The notes beneath the pieces are model-generated. The model worked only from the letters and a program-made list of their open reading frames with translations, was not told where the DNA came from and did not search any database. From Microbacterium sp. LKL04 (GTDB taxonomy: Bacteria > Actinomycetota > Actinomycetes > Actinomycetales > Microbacteriaceae), in the NCBI RefSeq assembly GCF_900102005.1, contig NZ_LT627736.1, positions 806,001-870,000 of the forward strand: a stretch of 64,000 bases of DNA, read 5' to 3'. Positions 32,532 to 41,261 of this stretch are shown one piece after another. Within the stretch, counting starts at the first letter, position 1, and each line of letters starts with the position of its first letter. The position numbers were made by a program, and so were the translations under genes.

Positions 32532-33454
32532 GCATCCCGTCGTCGGGCGACCTCGCGACCCTGGTGGCGAGGGTCAAGACGCACACCGGCGGGGAGGTGG
32601 ATCGCAGCATTCCCGCGCTCGCGTCCGCCGATCCTGACCTGGTCGCCGTCGCGATCGTCGGCACGGACGGGGAGATCTCGGCATCCGAGGAGGCCGACGT
32701 TCGATTCAGCCTGCAGTCCGCCGTGAAGCCGTTTCTGTTCGCGCTCGCCCTCGCAGACACCGACGGGGCCGCGCTCGACCGTGTCGGGATCGAGCCGACC
32801 GGCGAGGCCTTCGATGCGATCAAGCTCGAGAGCGGCACGGGACGTCCGCCGAATCCGATGGTCAATGCGGGGGCGCTCCTGACGGCATCCCTGGTCGAGG
32901 GCGGGGATGTCGCTGCGCGCGACGAACGGATCCTCCGCGGGCTGTCGGCCTTCGCGGGCCGATCGCTCGACGTCGATGAGGAGATCGCGCGGGACGAGCA
33001 TCTTCTCGGCGACCGGAACCACGCGCTCGCCCACCTGATGCGGTCGGAGGGCACGCTGAAGGTCACCGCCGATGACGCCGTCGCCGTCTACGCCCGCGCC
33101 TGCGCGGTTCTCGTCGACGCTCGGGCCTTGGCGGTCATGGGCGCCACGCTTGCGAACGGCGGCACCAATCCCGTGACGGGGGAGCGGGTGGTCCCCGAGG
33201 CGGTCGCACGCGACGTCGTGTCCGTCATGGCCACGTGCGGGGTTTACGACGGCTCCGGGCGATGGATGCGGAGCGTCGGCATTCCCGCGAAGTCCAGCGT
33301 GTCCGGGGCCCTGGTCATGTCGGTGCCGGGCGTCTTGGGCGCCGCGACGATCAGCCCGCCGCTCGATGAGCGGGGGACGAGCGTGCGTGGACACGCTGCG
33401 GCCGACATCCTCAGCGCAGAGCTCGGACTCCACGCCTTCGGTCGAGTGGGCTAG
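32528..33454 (+). CDS. glsA: Glutaminase
   Basis: 308 residues from a TTG at 32528. Serine-dependent glutaminase with a beta-lactamase-like fold: the nucleophile/Lys pair is in FSLQSAVKPF, the conserved Asn in NPMVNAGALLTASL, and LANGGTNPVTGE and CGVYDGSGRW carry further active-site residues. It hydrolyses glutamine to glutamate and ammonia, opposing the synthetases around it. The TTG gives an N terminus of family length, and ATG or GTG alternatives would cut the first strand. Its overlap with the acidic gene supports this start. Confidence 0.93.
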   Translation: MSIPSSGDLATLVARVKTHTGGEVDRSIPALASADPDLVAVAIVGTDGEISASEEADVRFSLQSAVKPFLFALALADTDGAALDRVGIEPTGEAFDAIKLESGTGRPPNPMVNAGALLTASLVEGGDVAARDERILRGLSAFAGRSLDVDEEIARDEHLLGDRNHALAHLMRSEGTLKVTADDAVAVYARACAVLVDARALAVMGATLANGGTNPVTGERVVPEAVARDVVSVMATCGVYDGSGRWMRSVGIPAKSSVSGALVMSVPGVLGAATISPPLDERGTSVRGHAAADILSAELGLHAFGRVG

Positions 33455-33486
33455 CAGGGTCGGCGAGACGCGGAAGCGCGACCTCT

Positions 33487-33499
33487 GTATCGATACGAT
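33487..33499 (+). promoter_or_regulatory. Palindromic operator overlapping a -10 element before the GntR gene
   Basis: GTATCGATAC (33487-33496) is a perfect 10-bp palindrome that overlaps the -10 TACGAT (33494-33499). The position and GTAT/ATAC arms suit an autoregulatory GntR (YtrA-type) site. Confidence 0.5.
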
Positions 33500-33526
33500 G
33501 AGATGAGAGTCGAACGGAGGAGCGCG

Positions 33527-33886
33527 ATGGAGCCGAACGTCAGGATCGAGCCCGCGTCACCGGTGCCGCCGTTCGAGCAGCTGCGCGCCCAGTTGCTGGA
33601 CCGGATGCGGGAGGGCGAGCTGCCCGCGGGGACCCGGCTACCGACCGTACGGCACCTCGCTGCAGACCTCGGCATGGCGCCCGGTACCGTCGCGCGCGCC
33701 TACAAAGAGCTCGAGGCGGCCGGAGCGATCGAGACCCGCGGGCGCAACGGCACCGTCGTGGCGTGGTCTCCGGATGCCGGTGAGCGTCGCGTGCAGGAGC
33801 TCGCCGCGCAGCTCGTCGAGGTCTCGCGCGAGAGCGCCGTGCCCGCGGACCGGGTGCGGGCGATCATCGACGCCGCCCTCGCCTGA
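33527..33886 (+). CDS. GntR-family transcriptional regulator, short (YtrA-like)
   Basis: 119 residues. The N-terminal winged helix reads PPFEQLRAQLLDRMREGELPAGTRLPTVRHLAADLGMAPGTVARAYKELEAAGAIETRGRNGT, the standard GntR DNA-binding domain. The C-terminal about 45 residues form only a short helical dimerization segment, as in the YtrA subfamily that usually controls ABC transporters. No transporter is adjacent, so its target is unknown apart from probable self-control through the palindrome. The ATG at 33527 with ACGGAGGAGCG upstream is preferred over 33503, which lies between -10 and the expected transcription start. Confidence 0.9.
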   Translation: MEPNVRIEPASPVPPFEQLRAQLLDRMREGELPAGTRLPTVRHLAADLGMAPGTVARAYKELEAAGAIETRGRNGTVVAWSPDAGERRVQELAAQLVEVSRESAVPADRVRAIIDAALA

Positions 33887-33922
33887 AGGACGGCGTCGCG
33901 CTTCCCGGCCGGAGGGATGCGG

Positions 33923-33953
33923 AAAGGCCCGCCGGCGCATGCCGACGGGCCCT
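33923..33953 (-). terminator. Terminator of glnA1
   Basis: An 11-bp stem (33926-33936 with 33941-33951) forms between the GntR and glnA1 stops. Read on the minus strand its one mismatch becomes a G-U pair and it is followed by a short T run, so it serves glnA1. Confidence 0.65.
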
Positions 33954-33970
33954 TCGCGATGATCCGGTGA

Positions 33971-35395
33971 TCAGACCCCGAAGTACAGCTCGTACTCGAA
34001 CGGGTGCGGACGTGCCGCGATCGGCTTGATCTCGTTCTCGATCTTGTACTCGATCCACGTCTCGATGAGCTCGGGCGTGAACACGTTGCCGCGGGTGAGG
34101 AACTCGTGGTCGGCACGCAGAGCCTCGAGCGAGTCGAGGAGCGAGTTCGGCACCTGCGGGATGTTCTTCGCTTCCTCGGGGGGCAGCTCGTACAGGTCCT
34201 TGTCAACCGGCTCGTGCGGCTCGATGCGGTTGATGATGCCGTCGAGGCCGGCCATCATCTGCGCCGCGAAGGCGAGGTACGGGTTGCCGGAGGCGTCCGG
34301 AGCGCGGAACTCGATGCGCTTGGCCTTCGGGTTCGAACCGGTGATCGGGATGCGGATCGCAGCCGAACGGTTACCGGCCGAGTAGACCAGGTTGACGGGA
34401 GCCTCGTAGCCCTTGACCAGGCGCTTGTACGAGTTGATCGTCGGGTTGGTGAAGGCGAGGACCGCGGGAGCGTGCGCGAGCAGGCCGCCGATGTACCAGC
34501 GAGCGGTGTCCGAGAGCCCGCCGTAGCCCTTCTCATCGTAGAAGAGGGGCTTGCCGTCGAGCCACAGCGACTGATGCGTGTGCATTCCGGAGCCGTTGTC
34601 ACCGAAGAGGGGCTTGGGCATGAAGGTCGCGACCTTGCCCCACTCCTCGCAGGTGTTCTTGACGATGTACTTGAACTTCAGGATGTCATCCGCCGAGTGC
34701 ACCATCGTGTCGAAACGGTAGTTGATCTCCTGCTGGCCGCCCGTGCCCACCTCGTGGTGCGAGCGCTCGAGCACGAAGCCGGACTCGATCAGCTTGAGGG
34801 TGATGTCGTCGCGCAGGTCGGCCGTCTTGTCGACCGGGCTGACCGGGAAGTACCCACCCTTGTACGGGGTCTTGTTGGCGAGGTTGCCGCCCTCTTCGAC
34901 GCGGCCGGTGTTCCAGGCGCCTTCCTCGGAGTCGACCGAGTAGAAGCTCGAGTTCTGCTTCACCTCGTAGCGCACGTCGTCGAAGATGTAGAACTCCGCC
35001 TCGGGAGCGAAGAACGCCGTGTCGGCGATCCCGGTCGAAGCGAGGTACTTCTCCGCCTTCTTGGCGACCTGGCGCGGGTCCTTGTGGTAGATCTCGCCCG
35101 TGCGCGGGTTGTAGATGTCGAAGATCATGACGAGCGTCTTCGCTTCGCGGAACTGGTCCAGGTAGGCCGTCGTGACATCCGGGATGAGCTGCATGTCGGA
35201 CTCGTGGATGTTCGCGAAGCCGCGGATCGAGGAGCCGTCGAAGAGCTGGCCGACCGTGAAGAACTCCTCGTCAACGGTCGAGGCCGGGATGTTGAAGTGC
35301 TGCTGGACACCAGGGAGATCCGTGAAACGGATGTCGAGGAACTTGACGTCCTCGTCCTTGATGAACGCGAGCACCTCGGAAGAATCTTTGAACAT
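33971..35395 (-). CDS. glnA: Glutamine synthetase type I, main enzyme
   Basis: 474 residues, the full GSI-beta form. Active-site blocks are [65 protein letters not shown] and NRSAAIRIP. Tyr402 in [10 protein letters not shown] is the adenylylation site acted on by GlnE. It is the main ammonia-assimilating enzyme. Upstream are four pentamers at 11-base spacing and a TAGGTT -10, pointing to GlnR-type activation under nitrogen limitation. GGAGACTCC-type sequence precedes the ATG. Confidence 0.96.
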   Translation of the reverse strand: MFKDSSEVLAFIKDEDVKFLDIRFTDLPGVQQHFNIPASTVDEEFFTVGQLFDGSSIRGFANIHESDMQLIPDVTTAYLDQFREAKTLVMIFDIYNPRTGEIYHKDPRQVAKKAEKYLASTGIADTAFFAPEAEFYIFDDVRYEVKQNSSFYSVDSEEGAWNTGRVEEGGNLANKTPYKGGYFPVSPVDKTADLRDDITLKLIESGFVLERSHHEVGTGGQQEINYRFDTMVHSADDILKFKYIVKNTCEEWGKVATFMPKPLFGDNGSGMHTHQSLWLDGKPLFYDEKGYGGLSDTARWYIGGLLAHAPAVLAFTNPTINSYKRLVKGYEAPVNLVYSAGNRSAAIRIPITGSNPKAKRIEFRAPDASGNPYLAFAAQMMAGLDGIINRIEPHEPVDKDLYELPPEEAKNIPQVPNSLLDSLEALRADHEFLTRGNVFTPELIETWIEYKIENEIKPIAARPHPFEYELYFGV

Positions 35396-35449
35396 GGAGT
35401 CTCCAAGATCGGGTGCGATGTCGACGCCCGTCGGATCAGGCGCCCCTCG

Positions 35450-35455
35450 AACCTA
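35450..35455 (-). promoter_or_regulatory. Probable -10 element (TAGGTT) of glnA1
   Basis: TAGGTT on the minus strand lies about 55 bases before the glnA1 ATG; the pentamer array begins ten bases upstream, a suitable place for an activator. Confidence 0.45.
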
Positions 35456-35465
35456 TCGGGCAGCA

Positions 35466-35503
35466 GTTGCCCGGCAGTGTCTCCGATGTTTCGAGGATGT
35501 TAC
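35466..35503 (-). promoter_or_regulatory. GlnR-like box array upstream of glnA1
   Basis: On the minus strand GTAAC, GAAAC, GACAC and GCAAC follow each other with exactly six bases between each. The first two match the actinobacterial GlnR consensus gTnAC-n6-GaAAC base for base; the next two look like a second, weaker pair. Confidence 0.65.
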
Positions 35504-35514
35504 GTGGACGCGAT

Positions 35515-35520
35515 TACGCT
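35515..35520 (+). promoter_or_regulatory. -10 element (TACGCT) of a probably leaderless RDD-gene promoter
   Basis: TACGCT is followed by six bases and the GTG at 35527. Confidence 0.5.
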
Positions 35521-35526
35521 GATGGG

Positions 35527-35955
35527 GTGTCTTCGACCCTGCCCGACTATCCCGGCGAGCGGCTCGGCCGTCCCGCCACCGGCCGCGGCAGCATCGGCCG
35601 TCCCGGCCGCCGCATCGGCGCCCTCTTCATCGACTACGCCGCGGCCACGATCCTCGCCACGGCGTTCTTCGGATACGACCAGTTCGCGCTGCCCGAGAAA
35701 GCCGGATGGACCCTCTTCGCGCCGATGATCGTCTTCGCCGTCCTGCAGATCCTCTTCATCCCGACCATCGGCGGGAGCCCCGGGCACCGCATCCTCGGCA
35801 TGCGGGTCGAACTGGCCCGCGGAGGCTGGCCTGGTCTGTGGCGCCCCATCGTGCGGACGGCGCTGCTCGTGCTCGTGCTGCCGGCGGTCATCTGGGACGC
35901 CGATCAGCGAGGTCTCCACGACAAGGTCGTGGGAACCGTCCTCGTCAGAGGCTGA
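35527..35955 (+). CDS. RDD-family membrane protein
   Basis: 142 residues with three membrane segments. GRRIGALFIDYAAATIL holds the Arg-Asp of the RDD signature, GGSPGHRILGMRVEL the middle motif, and DADQRGLHDKVVGT the last Asp motif. RDD proteins are small membrane proteins with proposed transport roles, none proven generally. The GTG start follows the -10 by six bases. The same promoter region drives glnA1 in the other direction. Confidence 0.9.
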   Translation: MSSTLPDYPGERLGRPATGRGSIGRPGRRIGALFIDYAAATILATAFFGYDQFALPEKAGWTLFAPMIVFAVLQILFIPTIGGSPGHRILGMRVELARGGWPGLWRPIVRTALLVLVLPAVIWDADQRGLHDKVVGTVLVRG

Positions 35956-35961
35956 GCGGGA

Positions 35962-36672
35962 TCACCGCGGACGCTGAGCCCGCGCGCGCGCCGGGTCGAT
36001 GCCCTTGGGGATCGGCAGCGACGTGACCGACTGCGACACCGAGTCGATCCGCTTGACGACGGCGGCGAGAGTGGCGCGATCGACGGTCTTGGGCAGCGAC
36101 TTGATCGTCTTGCCGAGCTTCGAGATGTGGATGTCACCCTCTTCGTCGCCGACGTAGAGGACCTCGACGTTGATTCCGGATGCCACTCGCGACACCTTCT
36201 TGCGCTCATCGTTGATGAGTCGCGTCAGACGTCCGCGAGCACCCTCGCCGATGATGACGACGCCGCCGCGACCGACGGCGCGGTAGACGGCGTCCTGCGT
36301 GCGCGGGTTGACGCCGACGGGCATCTCCGACGTCACCCAGCTGCGGCCGAGACCGGTCGACAGCACGTGGCCCACGGCACCCGGCATCCCGTCGAGCTTC
36401 CGGTACATGACCCGAGTCGACAGTCGCGTCAGCAGGATCATGGCGAGCAGGACGCCCATGAGCACGCCGCTGACGCCCCACAGGATGATGCTCCAGAGCT
36501 GCACGGGCTGCACGAGGAACCCGATGCCGATGCCGATGCCGATACCGACGAGCACCGTGCCGGCCAATGCCCACGGCAGCCACCGGAACTCGTTCTTGGT
36601 GAACGTGTAGAGCGAGCGGATCTGCGAGAAGAATCCAGGGCGCTTCTCTGGTGCGGTACTGCGGGATGCCAT
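35962..36672 (-). CDS. DUF4191 membrane protein
   Basis: 236 residues. Two hydrophobic segments (ALAGTVLVGIGIGIGIGFLV and LWGVSGVLMGVLLAMILL) follow a basic N terminus that includes FFSQIRSLYTFTKNEFRWLPW. The cytoplasmic remainder, with GLGRSWVTSEMPVGVNPRTQDAVYR and GGVVIIGEGARGRLTRLINDERKK, is diagnostic of DUF4191, an actinobacterial family of unknown function. A TAGGCT -10 ends six bases before the ATG. It is convergent with the RDD gene, with a gap of six bases. Confidence 0.9.
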   Translation of the reverse strand: MASRSTAPEKRPGFFSQIRSLYTFTKNEFRWLPWALAGTVLVGIGIGIGIGFLVQPVQLWSIILWGVSGVLMGVLLAMILLTRLSTRVMYRKLDGMPGAVGHVLSTGLGRSWVTSEMPVGVNPRTQDAVYRAVGRGGVVIIGEGARGRLTRLINDERKKVSRVASGINVEVLYVGDEEGDIHISKLGKTIKSLPKTVDRATLAAVVKRIDSVSQSVTSLPIPKGIDPARARAQRPR

Positions 36673-36678
36673 GGGATC

Positions 36679-36684
36679 AGCCTA
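36679..36684 (-). promoter_or_regulatory. -10 element (TAGGCT) of a probably leaderless DUF4191-gene promoter
   Basis: TAGGCT on the minus strand is followed by six bases and the ATG at 36672. Confidence 0.5.
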
Positions 36685-36788
36685 CCTTCGCGGCTCGCAG
36701 ACTTCTTCACACGGTTCGTCGGCTGCCGGCTGTCCACGACCCCCTCGCATCCCCGCCCTGGGGCGGCGACGACGCGCACCCTGAGGGG

Positions 36789-38090
36789 ATGGATCCGCTC
36801 TCACTCGAGGTGCCCCCCGCGCTCCGCGAACTGACCACCGCCGAAGCCCCGTTCGCGGGTGTACTGCGCGGCGGGGCGACGCCGGCCGTCTGGGTCGGCG
36901 CGGAAGACTTCGGCACCTCGCCCGCCTGGGCGGCCGGCGGCACCGAGCACATCCTCGCGCCACTCGACTCCGCCGGTACGCCCGACGGATCCTGCGTCAT
37001 CCTTCCTCACTGCCCCGTCACCCTCGACGAGGTCGTGCGGCACGGTGCTCCGTCCGACGGTGCACTCGTCACGGTCGCCATCAGCGCGTTGCGAGGCGCC
37101 GCCGAAGCCGATCGGCTGGGCGCGGAGACGGGACGCTGGTGGGTGACGGCCGAGGGGCGACCCGTCCTCGCCCTGACAGGCGCGCTGGCCTGGCGTCACG
37201 ACACCGTAGCTCTGCTCCGGGAGGCGGTCGCCCGGCGCACTCCGGACTCGGGGGCCGCCGTTCTCGATGCTGCTCTCGAACGCGCCGCGGCCGCCATCGA
37301 AGAACCGCGTCGACTGCGTCGTGAGACGGAAGAGATCGAAAGCGCGCTGTTCGCGGCCGCGGAGCCCGAACCCCTTCCGACCGATCGTCAGGGGACCCCC
37401 GCCGGTCCACCTGAAAGGACGCGGGCGGGGGCGGCGCAGACACGGCCGACCGGGTTCGCGACGACCGTGCGCGACCTGCTCGGCCGTCTGGTGGACGTCG
37501 GCGTGGCGCACCGCGTGGCCACCGCACTGGGCGCGGTGGCCTCCGCGGCGCGACGCCCTCGTCGGCCGGACCGTGCGCGGCCCGAACCGCGCCCCCGGCG
37601 CCGACGCGTCGTGCTCGTCGCCGGTGCGGCCGCGACCGCGGTGATCCTCGGCGGCGCCCTCTGGCCGAGCGGGGAAGCTGAGAGCCCCGCTGCCGCCGAT
37701 GCGCCCGGGTCCGAAGCGCCGGTCACCCCGCCGCGGAGCCCGTCTATGTCAGCACCACCTCAGACGGCGGAGGCGTCTCCTGTGACGGACCAGCGTCCGG
37801 TGAAGAGGGATTCCGGGCCTGAAGACATCGTCACCGCTGCGCGCGGTTTGATCGCAGAGATCGGGTCGTGCTCGGACGACGCCTGCCGTTCTCGGCTCTG
37901 GGAGGACCCGTCGGCGCCCGCAGCCTTGCCCTCCGCCGGAGGCGACTATGCGATCGAGGTCGTCGACGAGTACGGCGGTGCGGCCGCGGTGAAGATCGTC
38001 GGTGCGGAACGGACGCAGGTGCTCGTCATGGTCCGGGTGCAAGAGAAATGGCTGGCCCGCGAGGTGTACGACCTCGCGGACCAGCCATGA
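36789..38090 (+). CDS. Hypothetical single-pass membrane protein
   Basis: About 433 residues from the ATG at 36789, with GAGGGG before it. Residues 1-200 form a soluble part (AVWVGAEDFGTSPAWAAGG, ALRGAAEADRLGAETGRWW) that in layout resembles kinase-like or phospho-binding cytoplasmic domains, but no motif confirms that. One membrane segment, VVLVAGAAATAVILGGALW, lies near 275-294 after a very Arg-rich stretch. The outside part has a Pro/Ser/Thr linker, then a small domain with two close Cys (GSCSDDACRSRLW) ending in VMVRVQEKWLAREVYD, like a secreted NTF2-type domain. Unrecognised; the gene is real by codon use and length. It is convergent with sucB. Confidence 0.7.
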   Translation: MDPLSLEVPPALRELTTAEAPFAGVLRGGATPAVWVGAEDFGTSPAWAAGGTEHILAPLDSAGTPDGSCVILPHCPVTLDEVVRHGAPSDGALVTVAISALRGAAEADRLGAETGRWWVTAEGRPVLALTGALAWRHDTVALLREAVARRTPDSGAAVLDAALERAAAAIEEPRRLRRETEEIESALFAAAEPEPLPTDRQGTPAGPPERTRAGAAQTRPTGFATTVRDLLGRLVDVGVAHRVATALGAVASAARRPRRPDRARPEPRPRRRRVVLVAGAAATAVILGGALWPSGEAESPAAADAPGSEAPVTPPRSPSMSAPPQTAEASPVTDQRPVKRDSGPEDIVTAARGLIAEIGSCSDDACRSRLWEDPSAPAALPSAGGDYAIEVVDEYGGAAAVKIVGAERTQVLVMVRVQEKWLAREVYDLADQP

Positions 38091-38108
38091 CCGGTCCAGC
38101 TGTCAGGG

Positions 38109-39827
38109 TCAGGCGCCGAGCTGGCCCTCGAACTGCGCCGCTTCGAGGCGAGCCTTCATCGTGCTGAGGAACCGCGCGGCATCCGCACCGTCGACGACAC
38201 GGTGGTCGTACGACAGGGCGAGGTAGACGTAGGAGCGGACGCTGATGGCGTCCTTCCCGTCGACCGACACGACGCCCGGGCGCTTGACGACGACGCCGGT
38301 TCCGAGGATCGCGGACTGCGGCAGGAACACGACGGGGGTGTCGAACAAGGCACCGCGCGAACCCGTGTTGGTCAGCGTGAAGGTGCCGCCGGCGAGCTCG
38401 TCGGGCTTCAGCTTGTTGTTGCGGGTGCGACCGGCGAGGTCGGCGATCTCATGAGCGATCTGAGCGATGTTCTTGTCGCCCGCGTCGCGCAGGACCGGCG
38501 TCAGGAGGCCACGCTCGGTGTCGACCGCGATCGAGAGGTTCTCGCTCGCCGGGTACACGATCTGGTCGCCGTCAACGGTCGAGTTGATGATCGGGAACGT
38601 CTTCAGAGCCTCGGCGGCGGCCAGTGCGAAGAACGGCAGGAACGACAGCTTGTCGCCCGTCTTCTCGAGGAACGACGCCTTCACGGAGTCGCGGTAGTTC
38701 GCGAGCTTCGTGACGTCGACCTCGACGACCGTGGTCAGCTGAGCGGTCTGCTGCATGGACTCGACGGCGCGGCTGGCGAGCACCTTGCGCAGACGCGACA
38801 TCGGCTGCGTCGTGCCGCGCAGCGGCGACACCTCGACGGCAGCGGGTGCCGGCGTCGCCGCCGGAGCGGCGTCGGCCTTCGGAGCCTCGGCGGCCTTCAG
38901 GACGTCTTCCTTGCGGATGCGCCCGCCGACACCGCTGCCGGTGACCGTCGACAGGTCCACGCCGTGCTGCTGAGCGAGCTTCCGGACGAGCGGGGTGACG
39001 TAGGTCACGCCATCCTCGGCCGGGGCGGCCTGAGGCTCCTGAGCCTTCGACTCTTGGGCCTTGGGCGCTTCCGCCTCGGGCTCTGCAGCCTTGGGCTCTT
39101 CGGCCTTGGGTGCTTCGGCCTTGGGCTCTTCGGCCTTCGGGGCCTCGGGCTCGGCAGCCTTCTCCTCGGCGGGCGCGGCGGGGGCCGCCTCGGCCGGTGC
39201 AGCGGCGCCGGAGCCGACGCGAGCCAGCACGGCACCGACCTCGACGGTCTCGTCCTCCTGGACGAGGATCTCGGTCAGGGTTCCGGCAATCGGCGAGGGG
39301 ATCTCGGTGTCGACCTTGTCGGTCGAGATCTCGAGGAGGGGCTCGTCGACGGCGACGTCATCGCCGACCTGCTTCAGCCAGCGGGTGACGGTGCCTTCGG
39401 TGACGCTCTCGCCGAGTTCGGGGAGGACGACGTCCTTCGCGTCACCGGACGAGGCGGGGGCGGAGGATGCCGGTGCGGACTCGGCCGGTGCCTCCTCCTG
39501 TGCGGGCGCCTCGGCGGCGGGCTCTTCGGCGGCCGGCTCCTCGGCGGGTGCCGACTCCTCGGCGGGTGCCGACTCAGCGGGAGTCGACGATCCGTCGCCG
39601 ATCTTGGCCAGAACGGCACCGATCTCGACGGTCTCGTCCTCGTCCACGAGGATCTCCTCGATCACGCCGCTGACGGGCGAGGGGATTTCGGTGTCGACCT
39701 TGTCGGTCGAGATCTCGAGGAGACCTTCGTCGGCCTGGACCGAATCACCGACCTTCTTGAGCCAGCGGGTGACCGTTCCCTCAGTGACGCTCTCACCGAG
39801 CGCGGGGAGGACCACGGATGTGCTCAT
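38109..39827 (-). CDS. sucB: 2-oxoacid dehydrogenase E2 (dihydrolipoamide acyltransferase, SucB/AceF type)
   Basis: 572 residues. Two lipoyl domains carry Lys43 and Lys171 in [13 protein letters not shown]. Ala/Pro/Glu/Lys-rich linkers follow, then the E3-binding domain [23 protein letters not shown], and the catalytic domain with [16 protein letters not shown] (active-site His and Asp). In actinobacteria this E2 serves pyruvate dehydrogenase and often the 2-oxoglutarate complex too, so it should partner AceE (18296) and LpdA, whose gene lies 63 bases upstream. GAAGGAGACACAGTC precedes the ATG. A TAAGCT in the gap could be an own -10. Confidence 0.93.
   Translation of the reverse strand: MSTSVVLPALGESVTEGTVTRWLKKVGDSVQADEGLLEISTDKVDTEIPSPVSGVIEEILVDEDETVEIGAVLAKIGDGSSTPAESAPAEESAPAEEPAAEEPAAEAPAQEEAPAESAPASSAPASSGDAKDVVLPELGESVTEGTVTRWLKQVGDDVAVDEPLLEISTDKVDTEIPSPIAGTLTEILVQEDETVEVGAVLARVGSGAAAPAEAAPAAPAEEKAAEPEAPKAEEPKAEAPKAEEPKAAEPEAEAPKAQESKAQEPQAAPAEDGVTYVTPLVRKLAQQHGVDLSTVTGSGVGGRIRKEDVLKAAEAPKADAAPAATPAPAAVEVSPLRGTTQPMSRLRKVLASRAVESMQQTAQLTTVVEVDVTKLANYRDSVKASFLEKTGDKLSFLPFFALAAAEALKTFPIINSTVDGDQIVYPASENLSIAVDTERGLLTPVLRDAGDKNIAQIAHEIADLAGRTRNNKLKPDELAGGTFTLTNTGSRGALFDTPVVFLPQSAILGTGVVVKRPGVVSVDGKDAISVRSYVYLALSYDHRVVDGADAARFLSTMKARLEAAQFEGQLGA
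39031..39143 (-). repeat. Degenerate tandem 15-bp repeats in the second E2 linker
   Basis: Units close to CTTGGGCTCTTCGGC (plus strand) recur and encode repeats of the type [10 protein letters not shown] on the minus strand. They extend the flexible hinge between lipoyl domain 2 and the E3-binding domain and are prone to copy-number change. Confidence 0.6.
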
Positions 39828-39890
39828 GACTGTGTCTCCTTCAAGAAAAAGCGATGTGCTCTCTAGCTTAGTGTCGCGAGTGCGACGGGG

Positions 39891-41261
39891 TCAGATGGTG
39901 TGGAGGGGCTTGCCCGCGAGAGCGAGGAACGCCTCGCCGAGGGCTTCGCTCTGGGTGGGGTGAGCGTGGACGAAGGGGGCGATGTCCTCGGGGTGCGCTT
40001 CCCATCCGATGGCGAGTTGCCCTTCGGTGATGAGTTCGCCCACGCGGTCGCCCACCAGATGGACGCCGACGACCGGCCCGTCCGTGATCCGGACGACCTT
40101 GGCGAACCCGGCGGTCCCGAGGATCTCGCTCTTCGCGTTGCCCGCGAGGTTGAACTCGAATGCGGTGACCCGGTCGCCGTGCGCAGCCCGCGCCTGCTCC
40201 TCCGTCAACCCCACCGAGGCGACCTCGGGATGCGAGTACGAGACACGCGGGATCGTCGATTCCGGCACCGGAACGGGTGAAAGCCCCGCGATCCGCTCCG
40301 CCACGAAGATGCCCTGCTGGAAGCTGCGGTGGGCGAGCTGCAGTCCGGGAACGATGTCGCCGACGGCCCAGACGTGGGGGACCGTGGTCCGGAGGTCGGC
40401 GTCGACGGTCACGAAGCCCCCATCGAGCGAGACTCCGGCCTCAGCCAGGCCGAGTCCGTCCGTGACGGGTCCGCGTCCCACGGCGACGAGGACGTTGTCC
40501 GCGTCGACGACCCGACCGTCCGAGAGTGTCACCGCGACGCCGTCCGCGCGCGCGGTCACGCCGTCGCACCGGGTCGACAGGGCGGTCTGGATGCCGCGCT
40601 TGCGATAGGCGCGCTCGAGAGCCTTGCTCGAGGCGGCCTCTTCCGCAGGCAGCAGACGGTCCAGTGCTTCGACGATGAGGACCTCGGCGCCGAGCGAACG
40701 CCACGCGCTGGCGAACTCGACGCCGATCACCCCGCCGCCGAGGATCACGACCGACGACGGCACCTCGTCGAGGGTGAGCGCCGTCTCGCTCGTGAGGACT
40801 CGTCCGCCGGGCTCGATCCCGGGGAGGGACCGCGTCCGCGAGCCCGTCGCCAGGATCACGTCCGCACCGGCGTACTCATCGTCGCCCACCACGATCGTCC
40901 GGTCGGCGGTCAGCCGTCCCTCGCCGGGCACGACGGTGATCCCGCGCGTCGACAGCAGGCTCTGCAGGCCTCGGTACTTCTTGGCGACGATGCCCTCGCG
41001 GTACGCGGTCATCCGCGACGTGTCGAAACCCGACAACGTTGCGTCGACACCCACGGACGCCGCTTCGCGCACGTGATCGGCGATCTCGGCCGTGTGCAGC
41101 AGCGCCTTCGTCGGCACGCAGCCTCGATGCAGGCAGGTCCCCCCGACCTTGTCCTTCTCGACGAGTGCCACGGTCTTGCCGAGCTCGCTGGCGCGGATCG
41201 CCGCTGCATACCCGCCGCTGCCGCCACCCAGGACGACCAGGTCGAACTCGTGACGGGTCAT
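39891..41261 (-). CDS. lpdA: Dihydrolipoyl dehydrogenase (E3)
   Basis: 456 residues. The FAD loop VVLGGGSGGYAAAIRA opens the protein. The redox disulfide is Cys43/Cys48 in GTCLHRGCVPTK. An NAD-binding loop VILGGGVIGVEFASAW and the C-terminal His-Glu of HAHPTQSEALGEAFL complete the enzyme. It reoxidises lipoyl groups of the E2 protein encoded next downstream. The ATG overlaps the pepA stop by four bases, so pepA-lpdA-sucB form one transcript. Confidence 0.95.
   Translation of the reverse strand: MTRHEFDLVVLGGGSGGYAAAIRASELGKTVALVEKDKVGGTCLHRGCVPTKALLHTAEIADHVREAASVGVDATLSGFDTSRMTAYREGIVAKKYRGLQSLLSTRGITVVPGEGRLTADRTIVVGDDEYAGADVILATGSRTRSLPGIEPGGRVLTSETALTLDEVPSSVVILGGGVIGVEFASAWRSLGAEVLIVEALDRLLPAEEAASSKALERAYRKRGIQTALSTRCDGVTARADGVAVTLSDGRVVDADNVLVAVGRGPVTDGLGLAEAGVSLDGGFVTVDADLRTTVPHVWAVGDIVPGLQLAHRSFQQGIFVAERIAGLSPVPVPESTIPRVSYSHPEVASVGLTEEQARAAHGDRVTAFEFNLAGNAKSEILGTAGFAKVVRITDGPVVGVHLVGDRVGELITEGQLAIGWEAHPEDIAPFVHAHPTQSEALGEAFLALAGKPLHTI

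Noticed and set aside
33503..33526. Upstream ATG for the GntR gene
   Set aside because: It lies only three bases after the -10 hexamer, upstream of the expected transcription start, whereas 33527 has a strong SD.
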